Shown piece after piece: positions 8,331 to 16,008 of a DNA stretch of 34,082 nt. Position 1 is the stretch's first letter. Every line of letters begins with the position of its first letter. The position numbers were made by a program, and so were the translations under genes. The stretch is from assembly GCF_016428645.1 (NCBI RefSeq), contig NZ_JAELXW010000077.1, positions 1 to 34,082 on the forward strand, read 5' to 3'. The notes beneath the pieces are model-generated. The model was not told where the DNA came from. It did no database searches and saw only the letters and a program-made list of their open reading frames with translations. The DNA comes from Glycomyces salinus. GTDB taxonomy: Bacteria > Actinomycetota > Actinomycetes > Mycobacteriales > Micromonosporaceae.

Positions 8331-8716
8331 TGAGAGAACTTCACCAAGCTCGGTTGGTGCCGATCATCGATCGGCGGCTCCGGGTCCTACTCCGCTCCGT
8401 CAAACAGAGCGGGGCACCGGACGGGCCGCAGGGCCCGTGCTCACCGCCGGTGCCGGAGCCGAGCACCAGCCGCCTCGGCCGCCCCCGTGCGGCCGGTCGG
8501 GAGCACGACGACGCGGCTCGCGCCATCACAACGTCGCGTCGACCGCGGACCGGTCGCTTGAAGCGCTCGAGGCGGTCACGGACGCGCATGGCGCGCCGGG
8601 CCGAGTGGAGGACGATGCCGCCGAGGTACCGCGCGCTCAGACCCCGGCGGCACCGTCACGTCCAGGGCTCCTCATCACGCGAAAACGCCGCCGACACGGG
8701 GGTGTCCGGCGGCGTT
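8331..8716 (+). ncRNA. Candidate structured RNA in the mutY-bldC gap
   Basis: The 510-base gap between mutY and bldC holds no convincing protein gene: its open frames are Arg/Pro-rich and lack ribosome binding sites. It does hold a run of close, perfect inverted repeats. These are CACCAA/TTGGTG (8342-8359), GCCGATC/GATCGGC (8359-8375), CCGCTC/GAGCGG (8392-8412), GGCACCGG/CCGGTGCC (8413-8454) enclosing ACGGGC/GCCCGT, and CGGCCGC/GCGGCCG (8476-8495). A promoter-like sequence precedes the run and a strong hairpin at 8684-8716 ends it. This is the expected shape of a noncoding RNA of about 390 nt. I could not match it to RNase P, tmRNA or SRP RNA. GC-rich DNA yields some hairpins by chance, so confidence is limited. 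Confidence 0.35.
8684..8716. terminator. Long stem-loop in the mutY-bldC gap
   Basis: AACGCCGCCG-ACAC pairs with GTGT-C-CGGCGGCGTT: 14 bp with one bulged C and a GGGG loop. It has no T tract but is a strong terminator candidate for transcripts from either side. Confidence 0.65.
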
Positions 8717-8777
8717 CGCTCGCGCGGCGGGCCCCTGAGGGAGAGGACCCGCTCCGTCTTGGGTTCTAGAGCGCGGG

Positions 8778-8802
8778 ACGGCCGGCAGGGCGGTCCGGCC
8801 GT
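8778..8802 (-). terminator. Hairpin just after bldC
   Basis: ACGGCCGG (8778-8785) and CCGGCCGT (8795-8802) form a perfect 8-bp stem with a nine-base loop, eight bases beyond the bldC stop on its strand. Confidence 0.55.
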
Positions 8803-8809
8803 GCCGGAC

Positions 8810-9031
8810 TCACTCGGCCGATTCGCGCTGCGCCGGGATGTCGCCGTTGATCAGGGCGCGGATCTCCGACTCGCGGTAGCGGCGGTGGCCGCCGAGCGTG
8901 CGGATCGCCGAGATCTTTCCGGCCTTGGCCCAGCGGGTGACGGTCTTGGGGTCGACGCGGAACATCGCAGCGACCTCTGAGGGCGTGAGCAGGGCCTCGG
9001 ATTCAACCGGAAGGTTCATGTCTGTCGTCAT
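8810..9031 (-). CDS. bldC: Developmental regulator BldC (MerR-like DNA-binding domain)
   Basis: BldC is a small DNA-binding protein that binds direct repeats cooperatively and controls the onset of development in Streptomyces. The core LLTPSEVAAMFRVDPKTVTRWAKAGK, continued by TLGGHRRYRESEIRALI, is the family's winged helix-turn-helix and is nearly invariant. The length of 73 residues is usual. The ATG at 9031 has a GGAGGAG ribosome binding site; a second Met at residue 5 is possible. The gene stands alone with a hairpin after the stop. The next genes (conserved hypothetical, then Val/Leu dehydrogenase) match the order I remember from Streptomyces, apart from the inserted tnpB. Confidence 0.96.
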   Translation of the reverse strand: MTTDMNLPVESEALLTPSEVAAMFRVDPKTVTRWAKAGKISAIRTLGGHRRYRESEIRALINGDIPAQRESAE

Positions 9032-9234
9032 AGTTCAGTCTCCTCCACAGACGGGCTTGGAATCACCGGCTGCCGCAGCCTCGATTCGTTCCTTCTCCAA
9101 TCGTCCGTGCTGTCGCAGATGTCCGGCATAGGCCGAACGGCCGAATTTGCCTAGACCTTAAGCGCAATCGGATCGTACGAGTGATCACTCCACAGGAGAA
9201 TGCACAGCTCCTGGGCCCGCGACGCGAATCGGAC

Positions 9235-10119
9235 TCAGTTCAGCCGTTCGGAGAGACGACGGTCACGCCAGCGCTCGACCAGCCGCGCGTAGCACTCCTG
9301 CGCGGCCCCCACCTCGCCCGCGCCGAGGTGGTCGAGTGCCTCCCAGGTGAGGTCCACAGAGTCCTCCGCCCGCAGCTCCTCCGCGCCCATATGGGAGGCG
9401 ACCCCGCCGTAGTCGAGTTCGACCAGCGACTCGGGGACGAAGCCGTCGAGCCACTCGGCGATCTCGGCCAGCGCCGCCGCCAGGTCCGCGTCGTCGCCGA
9501 GCTCGGAGCGCACCAGGTTGCGCGCCACCGCGATCTGCGTGCGGGCCTTGGCCATGGGGGTGCGGTAGCGCAGGTAGCCCTCGCCGGACTGGCGGTCGTC
9601 GGGCCTGACGCACGCGAACCAGCGCAACGGAACCGACCACGAGGCGATCTGCTCGTGCGCGTCGCTGGGGGCCTCGTGGCGGTCGGCCCCGGCGTCGTGG
9701 GCGACCACCTCGGCCGCCGAGGTCAGGAAGTCGGTCGGCACGAGCGCCTCGGCCACCGGCTCGGGGGTCAGCCGCCGCAGCTCCAGCGCCGACTGGGCGA
9801 TCCGGTAGCGCAGGTTCCACGGGCACAGCAGCGGCTCGTCCTCGCTCCGGGGGATCACATAGGCTTCCCGCGGGAAACCCGGCACCACCCGCCAGGGCCA
9901 GCCGACGCGCTCATACAGGGCCTCGCGGCGCGCCCGGGGCCCGGTCGAGATCGCCGGAGCCCGGCCCGAGGCCGCGTAGGCACGCCAGTAGCCGGCGTCG
10001 GCGAATGCCGAGACCGGTTCATACACGCGCAGATACGAGGCGTTCGGTGCGTACACGAGCCAGATACTTCCACAGTCGTGAGCGGACAAGGCAAGGGCCA
10101 CTCGATCCCGCCGGCACAT
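9235..10119 (-). CDS. Conserved hypothetical protein next to bldC
   Basis: This 294-residue soluble protein has no signal peptide or clear membrane span. Recognisable stretches are SIWLVYAPNASYLRVYEP near the start, REALYERVGWPWRVVPGFPRE, LCPWNLRYRIAQSALELRRL and RYRTPMAKARTQIAVARNLV. I recall similar proteins beside bldC in other actinobacteria, but I know no function. The ATG at 10119 is chosen for its AGAAGG ribosome binding site seven bases upstream; a GTG at 10104 is an alternative. Codons further upstream run into DNA that belongs to or borders the inserted tnpB element, so an earlier native start may have been displaced. The C-terminal part is rich in Glu and Ala and likely helical. 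Confidence 0.8.
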   Translation of the reverse strand: MCRRDRVALALSAHDCGSIWLVYAPNASYLRVYEPVSAFADAGYWRAYAASGRAPAISTGPRARREALYERVGWPWRVVPGFPREAYVIPRSEDEPLLCPWNLRYRIAQSALELRRLTPEPVAEALVPTDFLTSAAEVVAHDAGADRHEAPSDAHEQIASWSVPLRWFACVRPDDRQSGEGYLRYRTPMAKARTQIAVARNLVRSELGDDADLAAALAEIAEWLDGFVPESLVELDYGGVASHMGAEELRAEDSVDLTWEALDHLGAGEVGAAQECYARLVERWRDRRLSERLN

Positions 10120-10201
10120 CCCGCAACCTTCTGACACTTGGATCGTTAGCCCATGCGTCTGAACATCGATTGCTTGATCCATATTTCGGAGATGTCGCCA
10201 G

Positions 10202-11329
10202 GTGAGCAAGAACAGGAACGCCCGATTCTGCTTCCGGTTGCGGATGTCGGCGTCCGCCTTGAAGGCCCTCCATCAGGAATGGGATCGATGCCGGTGGGTT
10301 TGGAATGAATGCGTAGCGACCTCGCGCAAGGCACACCGAGCCGGCGAACAGTGCGGGCCGGCCGGGCTCGACCGGATGCTCACAGGCTGGCGCAAGAAGC
10401 ACGAATGGCTCGGAAACGGGGCGTCAGTTCCGCAGCAGCAGATCATTCGCGATTTCGGCCGCGCCCGCGCCAAGTCACTCATGGACATCAAGAACAGAGT
10501 TCCGGTGCGAAAGCGGGCCGGGATGCCGCGGTTCAAACACAAGGGCAGGTCGCGACCATCCCTCAACTTCACAGGAAGCAGTTTCCGCGTCCACGACGGC
10601 AGACTGCGGCTCGTCGGCGGCATCACCCTTCGGGTGGTGTGGTCGCGGCCGCTTCCGGCGGAGCCGACCAGCGTGCGGGTCTACCAGGACTCACTGGGCC
10701 ACTGGTACGCCTCATTCGTCGTGCCCGCACAGACCGAACCGCTTCCCGAGACCGGCACCGCGATAGGTGTGGACTGGGGCGTCAGGGAACTCGCTACGAC
10801 CACCTCCGACGAGCACGACCTGCCCCACCCCGAACACGGCAAGCGAGCCGAACAGCGGCCCGCCCAACTCCAGAGGGCGATGGCCCGCCGCCGACCCAGA
10901 CCAGGGCAGAGCTCCTCCCATGGCTACCTCAACGCCCGACTGCAGACCGCCAAGATCTATAAGAAGATCGCACGGCAACGGCAGGACACCGCCCGGAAAT
11001 GGGCCAAGCGGGTAGTCAGAGACTTCGACCGCCTGGCGGTGGAGGACATCCGTCCGAAATTCTTGGCCAAGAGCACCATGGCCCGCAAGCACTGTCGTGA
11101 ACTGCATCTGGTTCACGCGGCGTACACGACCACCGAGTGCGCGCAGTGTGGGGCGAGAACCAAGCACGCGCCGCCGCTGTCCGAACGCACCTACCACTGC
11201 ATGAACTGCGGGCTCTCCATGCCGAGAGACAAGAACTCGGCCCTGGTGATGCTCGTCCGGGCTGGTTTCCACCCGGTTGGCGTTGAGAGCGGAAGACCTG
11301 AGCGGCCGCAGGCCGTTCAGGCGGCTTGA
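10202..11329 (+). pseudogene. tnpB: TnpB with an in-frame internal deletion
   Basis: This 375-residue TnpB comes from a lineage different from the other three in the window (FCFRLRMSASALKALHQEWDRCRWVWNE start). D191 (GVDWGVREL), E281 (RLAVEDIRPKFLAKS), the zinc ribbon C313/C316 and C333/C336, and D343 (PRDKNSALVML) are all present. After FLAKSTMARK, however, the sequence jumps straight to HCRELHLVHAAYTT. From memory of close relatives about 20 residues (a helix around AADAAIG...MGRK) belong there. The flanking ARK/GRK-like similarity suggests a short-repeat deletion. The lesion lies between RuvC-II and the zinc ribbon, so activity is doubtful though every catalytic residue remains. The GTG at 10202 starts it with little ribosome binding site. 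There is no tnpA. Confidence 0.8.
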
Positions 11330-11354
11330 GCCAGGAATCGCCTCCCCGGAGGCG
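11298..11354 (+). repeat. Hairpins at the 3' end of element 3 (right end / omega RNA region)
   Basis: CTGAGCGGCC (11298-11307), loop GCA and GGCCGTTCAG (11311-11320) form a 10-bp stem with one G-T pair inside the last tnpB codons. CGCCTCC/GGAGGCG (11339-11354) follows, then AGGATTCAAA. The last motif resembles the TCAA-type ends of this family, so the element may end near 11365. Confidence 0.55.
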
Positions 11355-11474
11355 AGGATTCAAAGTCTTACACTGGCCTCGTAGGCATACCCGCGCTACA
11401 CCGAACGCGCCGGCCGCGACCCGGTCGGCCGCGGAACGGTCGGACCGACTGTTCAAAGAACTGGAGAGCAAGCC

Positions 11475-12545
11475 ATGAGCATCTTCGACGCCAGCGGCCA
11501 CGAGCAGGTCGTGTTCTGCCACGACCCGGAATCGGGACTGCGAGCCATCATCGCGATCTATTCGACCGCGCTCGGCCCGGCCCTCGGCGGCACCCGCTTC
11601 TACCCCTACGCGAACGAGGCCGAGGCCCTCACCGACGTGCTGCACCTGTCGGAGGGCATGGCCTACAAGAACGCGATCGCCGGCCTCGACCACGGCGGCG
11701 GCAAGGCCGTCATCTGGGGCGATCCGGCCTCCGCCAAGAGCGAGGCGCTGCTGCGCGCCTACGGGCGCTTCGTCGAGAGCCTGGGCGGACGCTACGTGAC
11801 CGCCTGCGACGTGGGGACCTATGTGGAGGACATGGACCACGTGGCCCGCGAGACCCGCCATGTGACCGGCCGCTCCCCCGAAGCCGGGGGCGCCGGGGAC
11901 TCCTCGATCCTGACCGCCTACGGGGTCTTCCAGGCCATGCGGGCCGCCGCCCGCCACCGCTGGGGCTCCGACTCCCTGGCCGGCCGGACCGTGGGCGTGG
12001 CCGGGCTCGGCAAGGTCGGGCGCCACCTGCTGCCGCACCTGACCGAGGCCGGGGCCGACATCGTCGCCACCGACGTCAGCGCCCCCGCCCGCGCCTGGGC
12101 CTCCGAGCACTTCCCGAAGGTCAGGCAGGCCGACGACACCGACGAGATGATCGCCGCCGGTCTCCACATCTACGCCCCGTGCGCGATGGGCGGTGCGCTC
12201 AACGAGCGCTCGCTCAAGCTGATGGACACCGAGATCGTCTGCGGGGCGGCCAACAACCAGCTCGCCGAGCCCGGGGTCGCCGCCGAGCTGGACCGGGCCG
12301 GGATCCTCTACTGCCCCGACTACGTGGTCAACTCCGGCGGGGTCATCCAGGTCGCCGACGAGTACGACGGCGCCTTCGACTTCGAACGCGCCAAGCGCCG
12401 CACCACCGGGATCTTCGGGACGACCGCGAGGATCCTCGAGCGCGCCGAGGCCGAGGGGGCGACGCCGGAGGCGGCCGCCGAGGTCATCGCCGAGGAGCGC
12501 ATGGCCTCGGTCGGGCGGCTCCAGCGGATTCGCCTGTTCGACTGA
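11475..12545 (+). CDS. vdh: Leucine/valine dehydrogenase (Glu/Leu/Phe/Val dehydrogenase family)
   Basis: The enzyme deaminates branched-chain amino acids to 2-oxo acids with NAD+. At 356 residues it has the Leu/Val/Phe dehydrogenase layout. GPALGGTR binds substrate, the catalytic lysines are K65 (MAYKNA) and K77 (GGGKAVI), and the Rossmann loop GLGKVG is at 177-182. CGAANNQL and [11 protein letters not shown] are also conserved. The sequence alone does not separate valine from leucine preference. Its place near bldC, as in Streptomyces, favours valine dehydrogenase. The ATG at 11475 has a GGAGAG ribosome binding site. The product could feed the E1/E2 operon at 23033-26555. The element 3 insertion lies about 110 bases upstream and may have changed its promoter. 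Confidence 0.9.
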   Translation: MSIFDASGHEQVVFCHDPESGLRAIIAIYSTALGPALGGTRFYPYANEAEALTDVLHLSEGMAYKNAIAGLDHGGGKAVIWGDPASAKSEALLRAYGRFVESLGGRYVTACDVGTYVEDMDHVARETRHVTGRSPEAGGAGDSSILTAYGVFQAMRAAARHRWGSDSLAGRTVGVAGLGKVGRHLLPHLTEAGADIVATDVSAPARAWASEHFPKVRQADDTDEMIAAGLHIYAPCAMGGALNERSLKLMDTEIVCGAANNQLAEPGVAAELDRAGILYCPDYVVNSGGVIQVADEYDGAFDFERAKRRTTGIFGTTARILERAEAEGATPEAAAEVIAEERMASVGRLQRIRLFD

Positions 12546-12723
12546 CCACAGTTTCCGCATGTTGGGCGATCGTCTCCCAATTCATGGGACGGCAGCATGG
12601 CGGCCGTTCGTGTCGCTCTCTGCGCGAACGCCGGGAATCTGTGGCATCCAACTCATGGGCCGGGATGCAACCGAGCGCCGCGAGGTTGTACCGTAGGAGC
12701 CACGAAGAGATTGCAAGCATGCC

Positions 12724-12745
12724 GGGGCGCCTTAACGGCTGCCCC
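12724..12745 (+). promoter_or_regulatory. Hairpin upstream of the DUF3073 gene
   Basis: GGGGCGCC and GGC-T-GCCCC pair over 8 bp with one bulged T around loop TTAAC. It lies 30 bases before the DUF3073 start. It may end the dehydrogenase transcript or sit in a 5' leader. Confidence 0.35.
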
Positions 12746-12775
12746 GATGATTTCTGTGCGAGGGGGTCGAGCCAT

Positions 12776-13009
12776 ATGGGGCGCGGCCGAGCCAAGGCAA
12801 AGCAGACCAAAGTGGCCCGGAAGCTCAAGTACCATGCTCCGAACACGGACCTGCGCGCGCTCGAGCGCGAGTTGGCCGGTTCCCGTGACGACGTGGGCGA
12901 CGAGCGATCCGACGACGACCACGACGAGTACTCTGCGCTTGCGGAGCGGTACAACGCGGACGACGAAGAGATCCGCGAAGATGACTGGATCCCGCCGAAG
13001 AAGCAATGA
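12776..13009 (+). CDS. DUF3073 family protein
   Basis: This 77-residue protein starts MGRGRAKAKQTKVARKLKYH, the hallmark of DUF3073, a small family confined to actinobacteria. The first 20 residues are strongly basic and the rest is acidic (DDVGDERSDDDHDEY and ADDEEIREDD). The charge split could suit nucleic-acid or ribosome binding, but no function is known to me. The ATG at 12776 has a GAGGGGG ribosome binding site. It lies after the Val/Leu dehydrogenase with a 230-base gap, so it probably has its own promoter, and a strong hairpin follows it. Confidence 0.93.
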   Translation: MGRGRAKAKQTKVARKLKYHAPNTDLRALERELAGSRDDVGDERSDDDHDEYSALAERYNADDEEIREDDWIPPKKQ

Positions 13010-13069
13010 GATCGGCCTCCGGTAGGGCCCGCCCGAGGCGGCCCGGGCGGATCTCGACCCGAAGCACAT

Positions 13070-13096
13070 GAAGGGGCGGTCGGTGACCGCCCCTTC
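13070..13096. terminator. Bidirectional terminator hairpin
   Basis: GAAGGGGCGGTC and GACCGCCCCTTC form a perfect 12-bp stem with loop GGT between convergent genes. It is the clearest terminator hairpin in this part of the window. Confidence 0.8.
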
Positions 13097-13108
13097 GGTG
13101 TAAGCGCC

Positions 13109-13813
13109 TTACTGCTGCGGCGGCTGCGGCCACTGGTTCTGCTGCGTGGCCTGCGGCTGCTGCGCCTGCTGCTGCTGGGGGTAGCCCGCCGCCTGCTGCT
13201 GCTGGGCGGCCTGCGCCGCCTCGGCCTGCTGCTTCGCGGCGGCCTCGCTCGACGGAACCATGACCGCTCCCGTCGCGAACAGTCCGTAGGCCGCGATCAG
13301 GAGCAGCGCGCCGATCCACGCCGAGGCGTCGGAGGCGCTGTCGCCGTCGGGCAGCGCGAGGACCGCCAGCAGGAAGCTCGTCAGGAACAGGACGACACCG
13401 GCCAACGCGAGCGTCTTCCACAGCATGCGGAGTTTCTCGCCGGCGAACAGGGTGAGAGCGAACATGACGATCACCCCCACCAGGGTGTTCTGCAGGCCGA
13501 TGCCGAGGCTGAACTCGCCGGCGAGGCCCAGATGCCCCCCGATCAGACCGGCGAGCACGGTGTCGTCGCTGGTCCCGGTGATCAGACCCGCGAGCAGCAG
13601 CGCACCCAGACCGGACAGGCCCAGGATGGCCGGCATCGAGGGGACGCCGAGCTTGTCGAACAGCGAGGGGCCCTGCGGGGCATAGGCCGCGTACTGCTGC
13701 TGTGCCTGGTACTGCGCCTGCGGTGAGGCGTACTGGGGCGGGTAGCCCTGCTGCTGCGGTTGGCCGGAGGTCGGCTGCTGCGGATAGCCCGCTCCTGATT
13801 GCTGTTCACTCAT
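13109..13813 (-). CDS. Gln-rich four-span membrane protein
   Basis: This 234-residue protein has a Gln/Pro/Tyr-rich N-terminal tail (about 1-50). Four hydrophobic spans follow: SMPAILGLSGLGALLLAGL, FSLGIGLQNTLVGVIVMFAL, LWKTLALAGVVLFLTSFLL and AWIGALLLIAAYGLFATGAV. A second Gln-rich tail with Ala/Gln runs ends it. Both tails should be cytoplasmic. It resembles the mycobacterial DUF5336 (34-kDa antigen) type of protein, but I hold that only loosely. The ATG at 13813 follows a weak GGGG ribosome binding site. It lies back-to-back with the aldehyde dehydrogenase gene and ends at a strong hairpin. Confidence 0.8.
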   Translation of the reverse strand: MSEQQSGAGYPQQPTSGQPQQQGYPPQYASPQAQYQAQQQYAAYAPQGPSLFDKLGVPSMPAILGLSGLGALLLAGLITGTSDDTVLAGLIGGHLGLAGEFSLGIGLQNTLVGVIVMFALTLFAGEKLRMLWKTLALAGVVLFLTSFLLAVLALPDGDSASDASAWIGALLLIAAYGLFATGAVMVPSSEAAAKQQAEAAQAAQQQQAAGYPQQQQAQQPQATQQNQWPQPPQQ

Positions 13814-13912
13814 GGCCCCATCATGCCCTGATGCCGCAAGGAACGACGGGGGTGGGGGGAGAACGCGGCGCAGATCGCGCCGTGGCGGTGGGCGAGCCCG
13901 TAGGCTTGACCC

Positions 13913-15358
13913 ATGTCGCAACGTCTCCGTCCCGTTTCGCCTATTTGGGTGGCCGGCCGGCCGCAGCACGGTGAGGAGGAGTTCTTCGTCTCCCACCCCT
14001 ATGACGACTCCCCGGTCGGGGCGACCTCTTGGGCGACCGCCGGGCAGGTGGAGGCGGCGGTGGCCGCGGCCACCGGTGCCGCCGCAGAGAGCGCGGCCCT
14101 GCCGGCGCACGTGCGCGCCGAGGCGCTCGAGCACGTGCGCAGGCGTCTCGACGAGGAGGCCGAGACGACCGCGGAGCTGATCACCGCCGAGTCGGGGAAG
14201 CCGATCGCCTGGGCGCGCGTGGAGGTCGACCGCGCGGTCTCGACCTTCCGCTGGGCCGCCGAGGAGGCCCGCCGCTTCACCGGCGACGTGCAGCGGCTCG
14301 ACACCGACCCGAACGCCGAGGGCCGGATGGCGCTGGTCCGGCGCTTCGCGCGCGGGCCGGTCCTGGGCATCACGCCGTTCAACTTCCCGCTGAACCTGGT
14401 GGCGCACAAGATGGCCCCGGCGATCGCCGCGGGCTGCCCGGTCGTGCTGAAGCCGGCCCCGGCCACGCCGCTGTCGGCGCTGCACCTGGGCGCGCTGCTT
14501 TCCGAGACCGAGCTGCCCGCGGGCATGGTGTCGGTGCTGCCGGTGCCCAACGAGCGGGCCGGCCAGCTGGTCGAGGACCCGCGGCTGCCGGTGGTGTCGT
14601 TCACCGGCTCGGCGCGGGTGGGCGCGCGGATCCGGCGCGTCGTGCCCGAGAAGCACGTGGTGCTCGAACTGGGCGGGAACGCCGCGGCGCTGGTGACCGC
14701 CGACTACCCGGACCGGGACTGGGCCGCCGAGCGGATCGCGATGTTCGGGAACTACCAGGCCGGTCAGTCGTGCATCGCCGTCCAGCGGGTGTTCATCGAG
14801 GCCGGGGCATATGCGGACATGGCGCGGCGGATCACCGACCGCGTCAGGGCGCTGGTCTCGGGCGATCCGACCGACCCGGCCTGCAAGGTCGGTCCGATGA
14901 TCAGCGCCGAGGCGGCCGAGCGGGTCGAGTCCTGGATCGGCGAGGCGGTCGAGGGAGGGGCGAAGGTGCTGTGCGGCGGCGGGCCCCGCAAGGGCGCGAG
15001 CCTGGAGCCGACGGTGCTGACCGACGTGCGCGCCGACGCGAGGGTGCTGCGCGAGGAGGTCTTCGGCCCGGTGCTGGTGCTGCGGTCGGTGCGCGACTTC
15101 GAGGCCGGACTGGACGCGATCAACGACTCCCGGTACGGGCTCCAGGCCGGGGTGTTCACCGAGAGCCTGCCGCAGGCGATGCGGGCCCACCGGGAGCTGG
15201 AGGTCGGCGGGGTCGTCATCGGGGACGTGCCCTCGTTCAGGGCCGATCAGATGCCCTACGGCGGAGTCAAGGCGTCGGGCGTCGGGCGCGAAGGGGTCAG
15301 ATCGACTATGGACGACTACACCGTGGAGCGGGTGTTGATCCTGCCCGATACGCTGTAA
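13913..15358 (+). CDS. Aldehyde dehydrogenase family protein
   Basis: This NAD(P)+-dependent aldehyde dehydrogenase of 481 residues has TPFNFPLNLVAHKMAPA and VVLKPAPATPLS for cofactor binding. The general base Glu is in VVLELGGNAA and the catalytic Cys in AGQSCIAVQR. The signature EEVFGPVL and C-terminal PYGGVKASGVGREG complete the family. It resembles the phosphonoacetaldehyde/glyceraldehyde-3-phosphate (non-phosphorylating) or succinic-semialdehyde groups; the substrate cannot be set from sequence. The ATG at 13913 lies six to seven bases after TAGGCT and has no ribosome binding site, so the message may be leaderless. The next gene starts only three bases after its stop, so they may share a transcript. 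Confidence 0.9.
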   Translation: MSQRLRPVSPIWVAGRPQHGEEEFFVSHPYDDSPVGATSWATAGQVEAAVAAATGAAAESAALPAHVRAEALEHVRRRLDEEAETTAELITAESGKPIAWARVEVDRAVSTFRWAAEEARRFTGDVQRLDTDPNAEGRMALVRRFARGPVLGITPFNFPLNLVAHKMAPAIAAGCPVVLKPAPATPLSALHLGALLSETELPAGMVSVLPVPNERAGQLVEDPRLPVVSFTGSARVGARIRRVVPEKHVVLELGGNAAALVTADYPDRDWAAERIAMFGNYQAGQSCIAVQRVFIEAGAYADMARRITDRVRALVSGDPTDPACKVGPMISAEAAERVESWIGEAVEGGAKVLCGGGPRKGASLEPTVLTDVRADARVLREEVFGPVLVLRSVRDFEAGLDAINDSRYGLQAGVFTESLPQAMRAHRELEVGGVVIGDVPSFRADQMPYGGVKASGVGREGVRSTMDDYTVERVLILPDTL

Positions 15359-15361
15359 CGC

Positions 15362-15958
15362 ATGAGCTACCCCCCGTCTCAGTACCCTGTCGGCGGCTAC
15401 ACCCCGCCTCCGGGCCCCCCGTCCCGGCCGCGCCGGAGCCTGCCCATGATCAGCGCGGTCGTGATCGTCTGCACCGCGGTGCTGCTCGGCTCGATCCTGA
15501 CCGTCGCCTACCTGGTCAACCGCGACTCCGACGACGACGGCACGACGAACGTCGCCGACGAGGGCGCGGACACCGGCGGTGACGACGGCGGCGAGGACGG
15601 CGGCGAAGACACCGGGGAGGACTCCGCGGAGGCGGCGGGCGATCCCGACGGGGTCGCGGTGATCGTCATCGAGATGATGTACGGCGTCAGCGACGAGGAC
15701 CCGGACGCCTACGTCTGCTCGACCCCTGGGCCGATGCTGAACGACCTCGAGGCCACCAGTGAGGAGATCAGCGAGACGCTGGGCGACACGCTCGAGTCGA
15801 TCGAGGACTGGGAGTTCACCGCGATGGATTCGAGCACACAGGGCGAAACCGCCGAAGTCGAGGTCGGCATCGAGATTTACGGGACGGAGACCTCGATCGG
15901 GACCATCGAGCTCATCGTGGAGGACGGCTCCTGGCGGGCCTGCGACTTCACTCTCTGA
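15362..15958 (+). CDS. Membrane-anchored acidic protein
   Basis: This 198-residue protein has a Pro/Tyr-rich cytoplasmic N-terminus (MSYPPSQYPVGGYTPPP) and one span (about 29-51, [24 protein letters not shown]). An Asp/Glu/Gly-rich linker follows (about 53-90). The C-terminal domain of about 100 residues has two Cys (YVCST and RACDF), probably joined. That domain could belong to the DUF4878/Rv0361-type lumazine-like fold group, but I am not sure. The start lies three bases after the aldehyde dehydrogenase stop without a clear ribosome binding site. Its layout and membrane segment closely resemble the next gene, so the two N-termini probably share ancestry. Confidence 0.8.
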   Translation: MSYPPSQYPVGGYTPPPGPPSRPRRSLPMISAVVIVCTAVLLGSILTVAYLVNRDSDDDGTTNVADEGADTGGDDGGEDGGEDTGEDSAEAAGDPDGVAVIVIEMMYGVSDEDPDAYVCSTPGPMLNDLEATSEEISETLGDTLESIEDWEFTAMDSSTQGETAEVEVGIEIYGTETSIGTIELIVEDGSWRACDFTL

Positions 15959-16008
15959 GTCGCCGGGCTACGGGCACCTGCGTAGACGGCGCGCTATAGC
16001 TTGGAGTC

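Noticed and set aside
8331..8716. Known large RNAs (RNase P, tmRNA, SRP, 6C RNA) as identity of the hairpin-rich gap.
   Set aside because: The conserved core motifs (for example GAGGAAAGTCC of RNase P or the tRNA-like end of tmRNA) are absent, and only one C-rich loop is present where 6C RNA needs two.
5791..8769. A plus-strand open frame of nearly 1000 codons across disA, the anchored-protein gene and mutY.
   Set aside because: It is Arg/Pro/Gly-rich, has no ribosome binding site or family motif, and lies out of frame over three well-supported genes. Long spurious frames are common in GC-rich DNA.
9181..10134. A plus-strand frame of over 300 codons opposite the bldC-adjacent hypothetical gene.
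   Set aside because: It is a mirror of the real gene: Gly/Arg/Val-biased, no ribosome binding site, no motif.
13814..15190. A long minus-strand frame running upstream from the Q-rich membrane protein gene across the aldehyde dehydrogenase.
   Set aside because: The upstream part is the antisense of a clear enzyme and has His/Arg/Gly-biased low-complexity sequence. The real gene starts at 13813.
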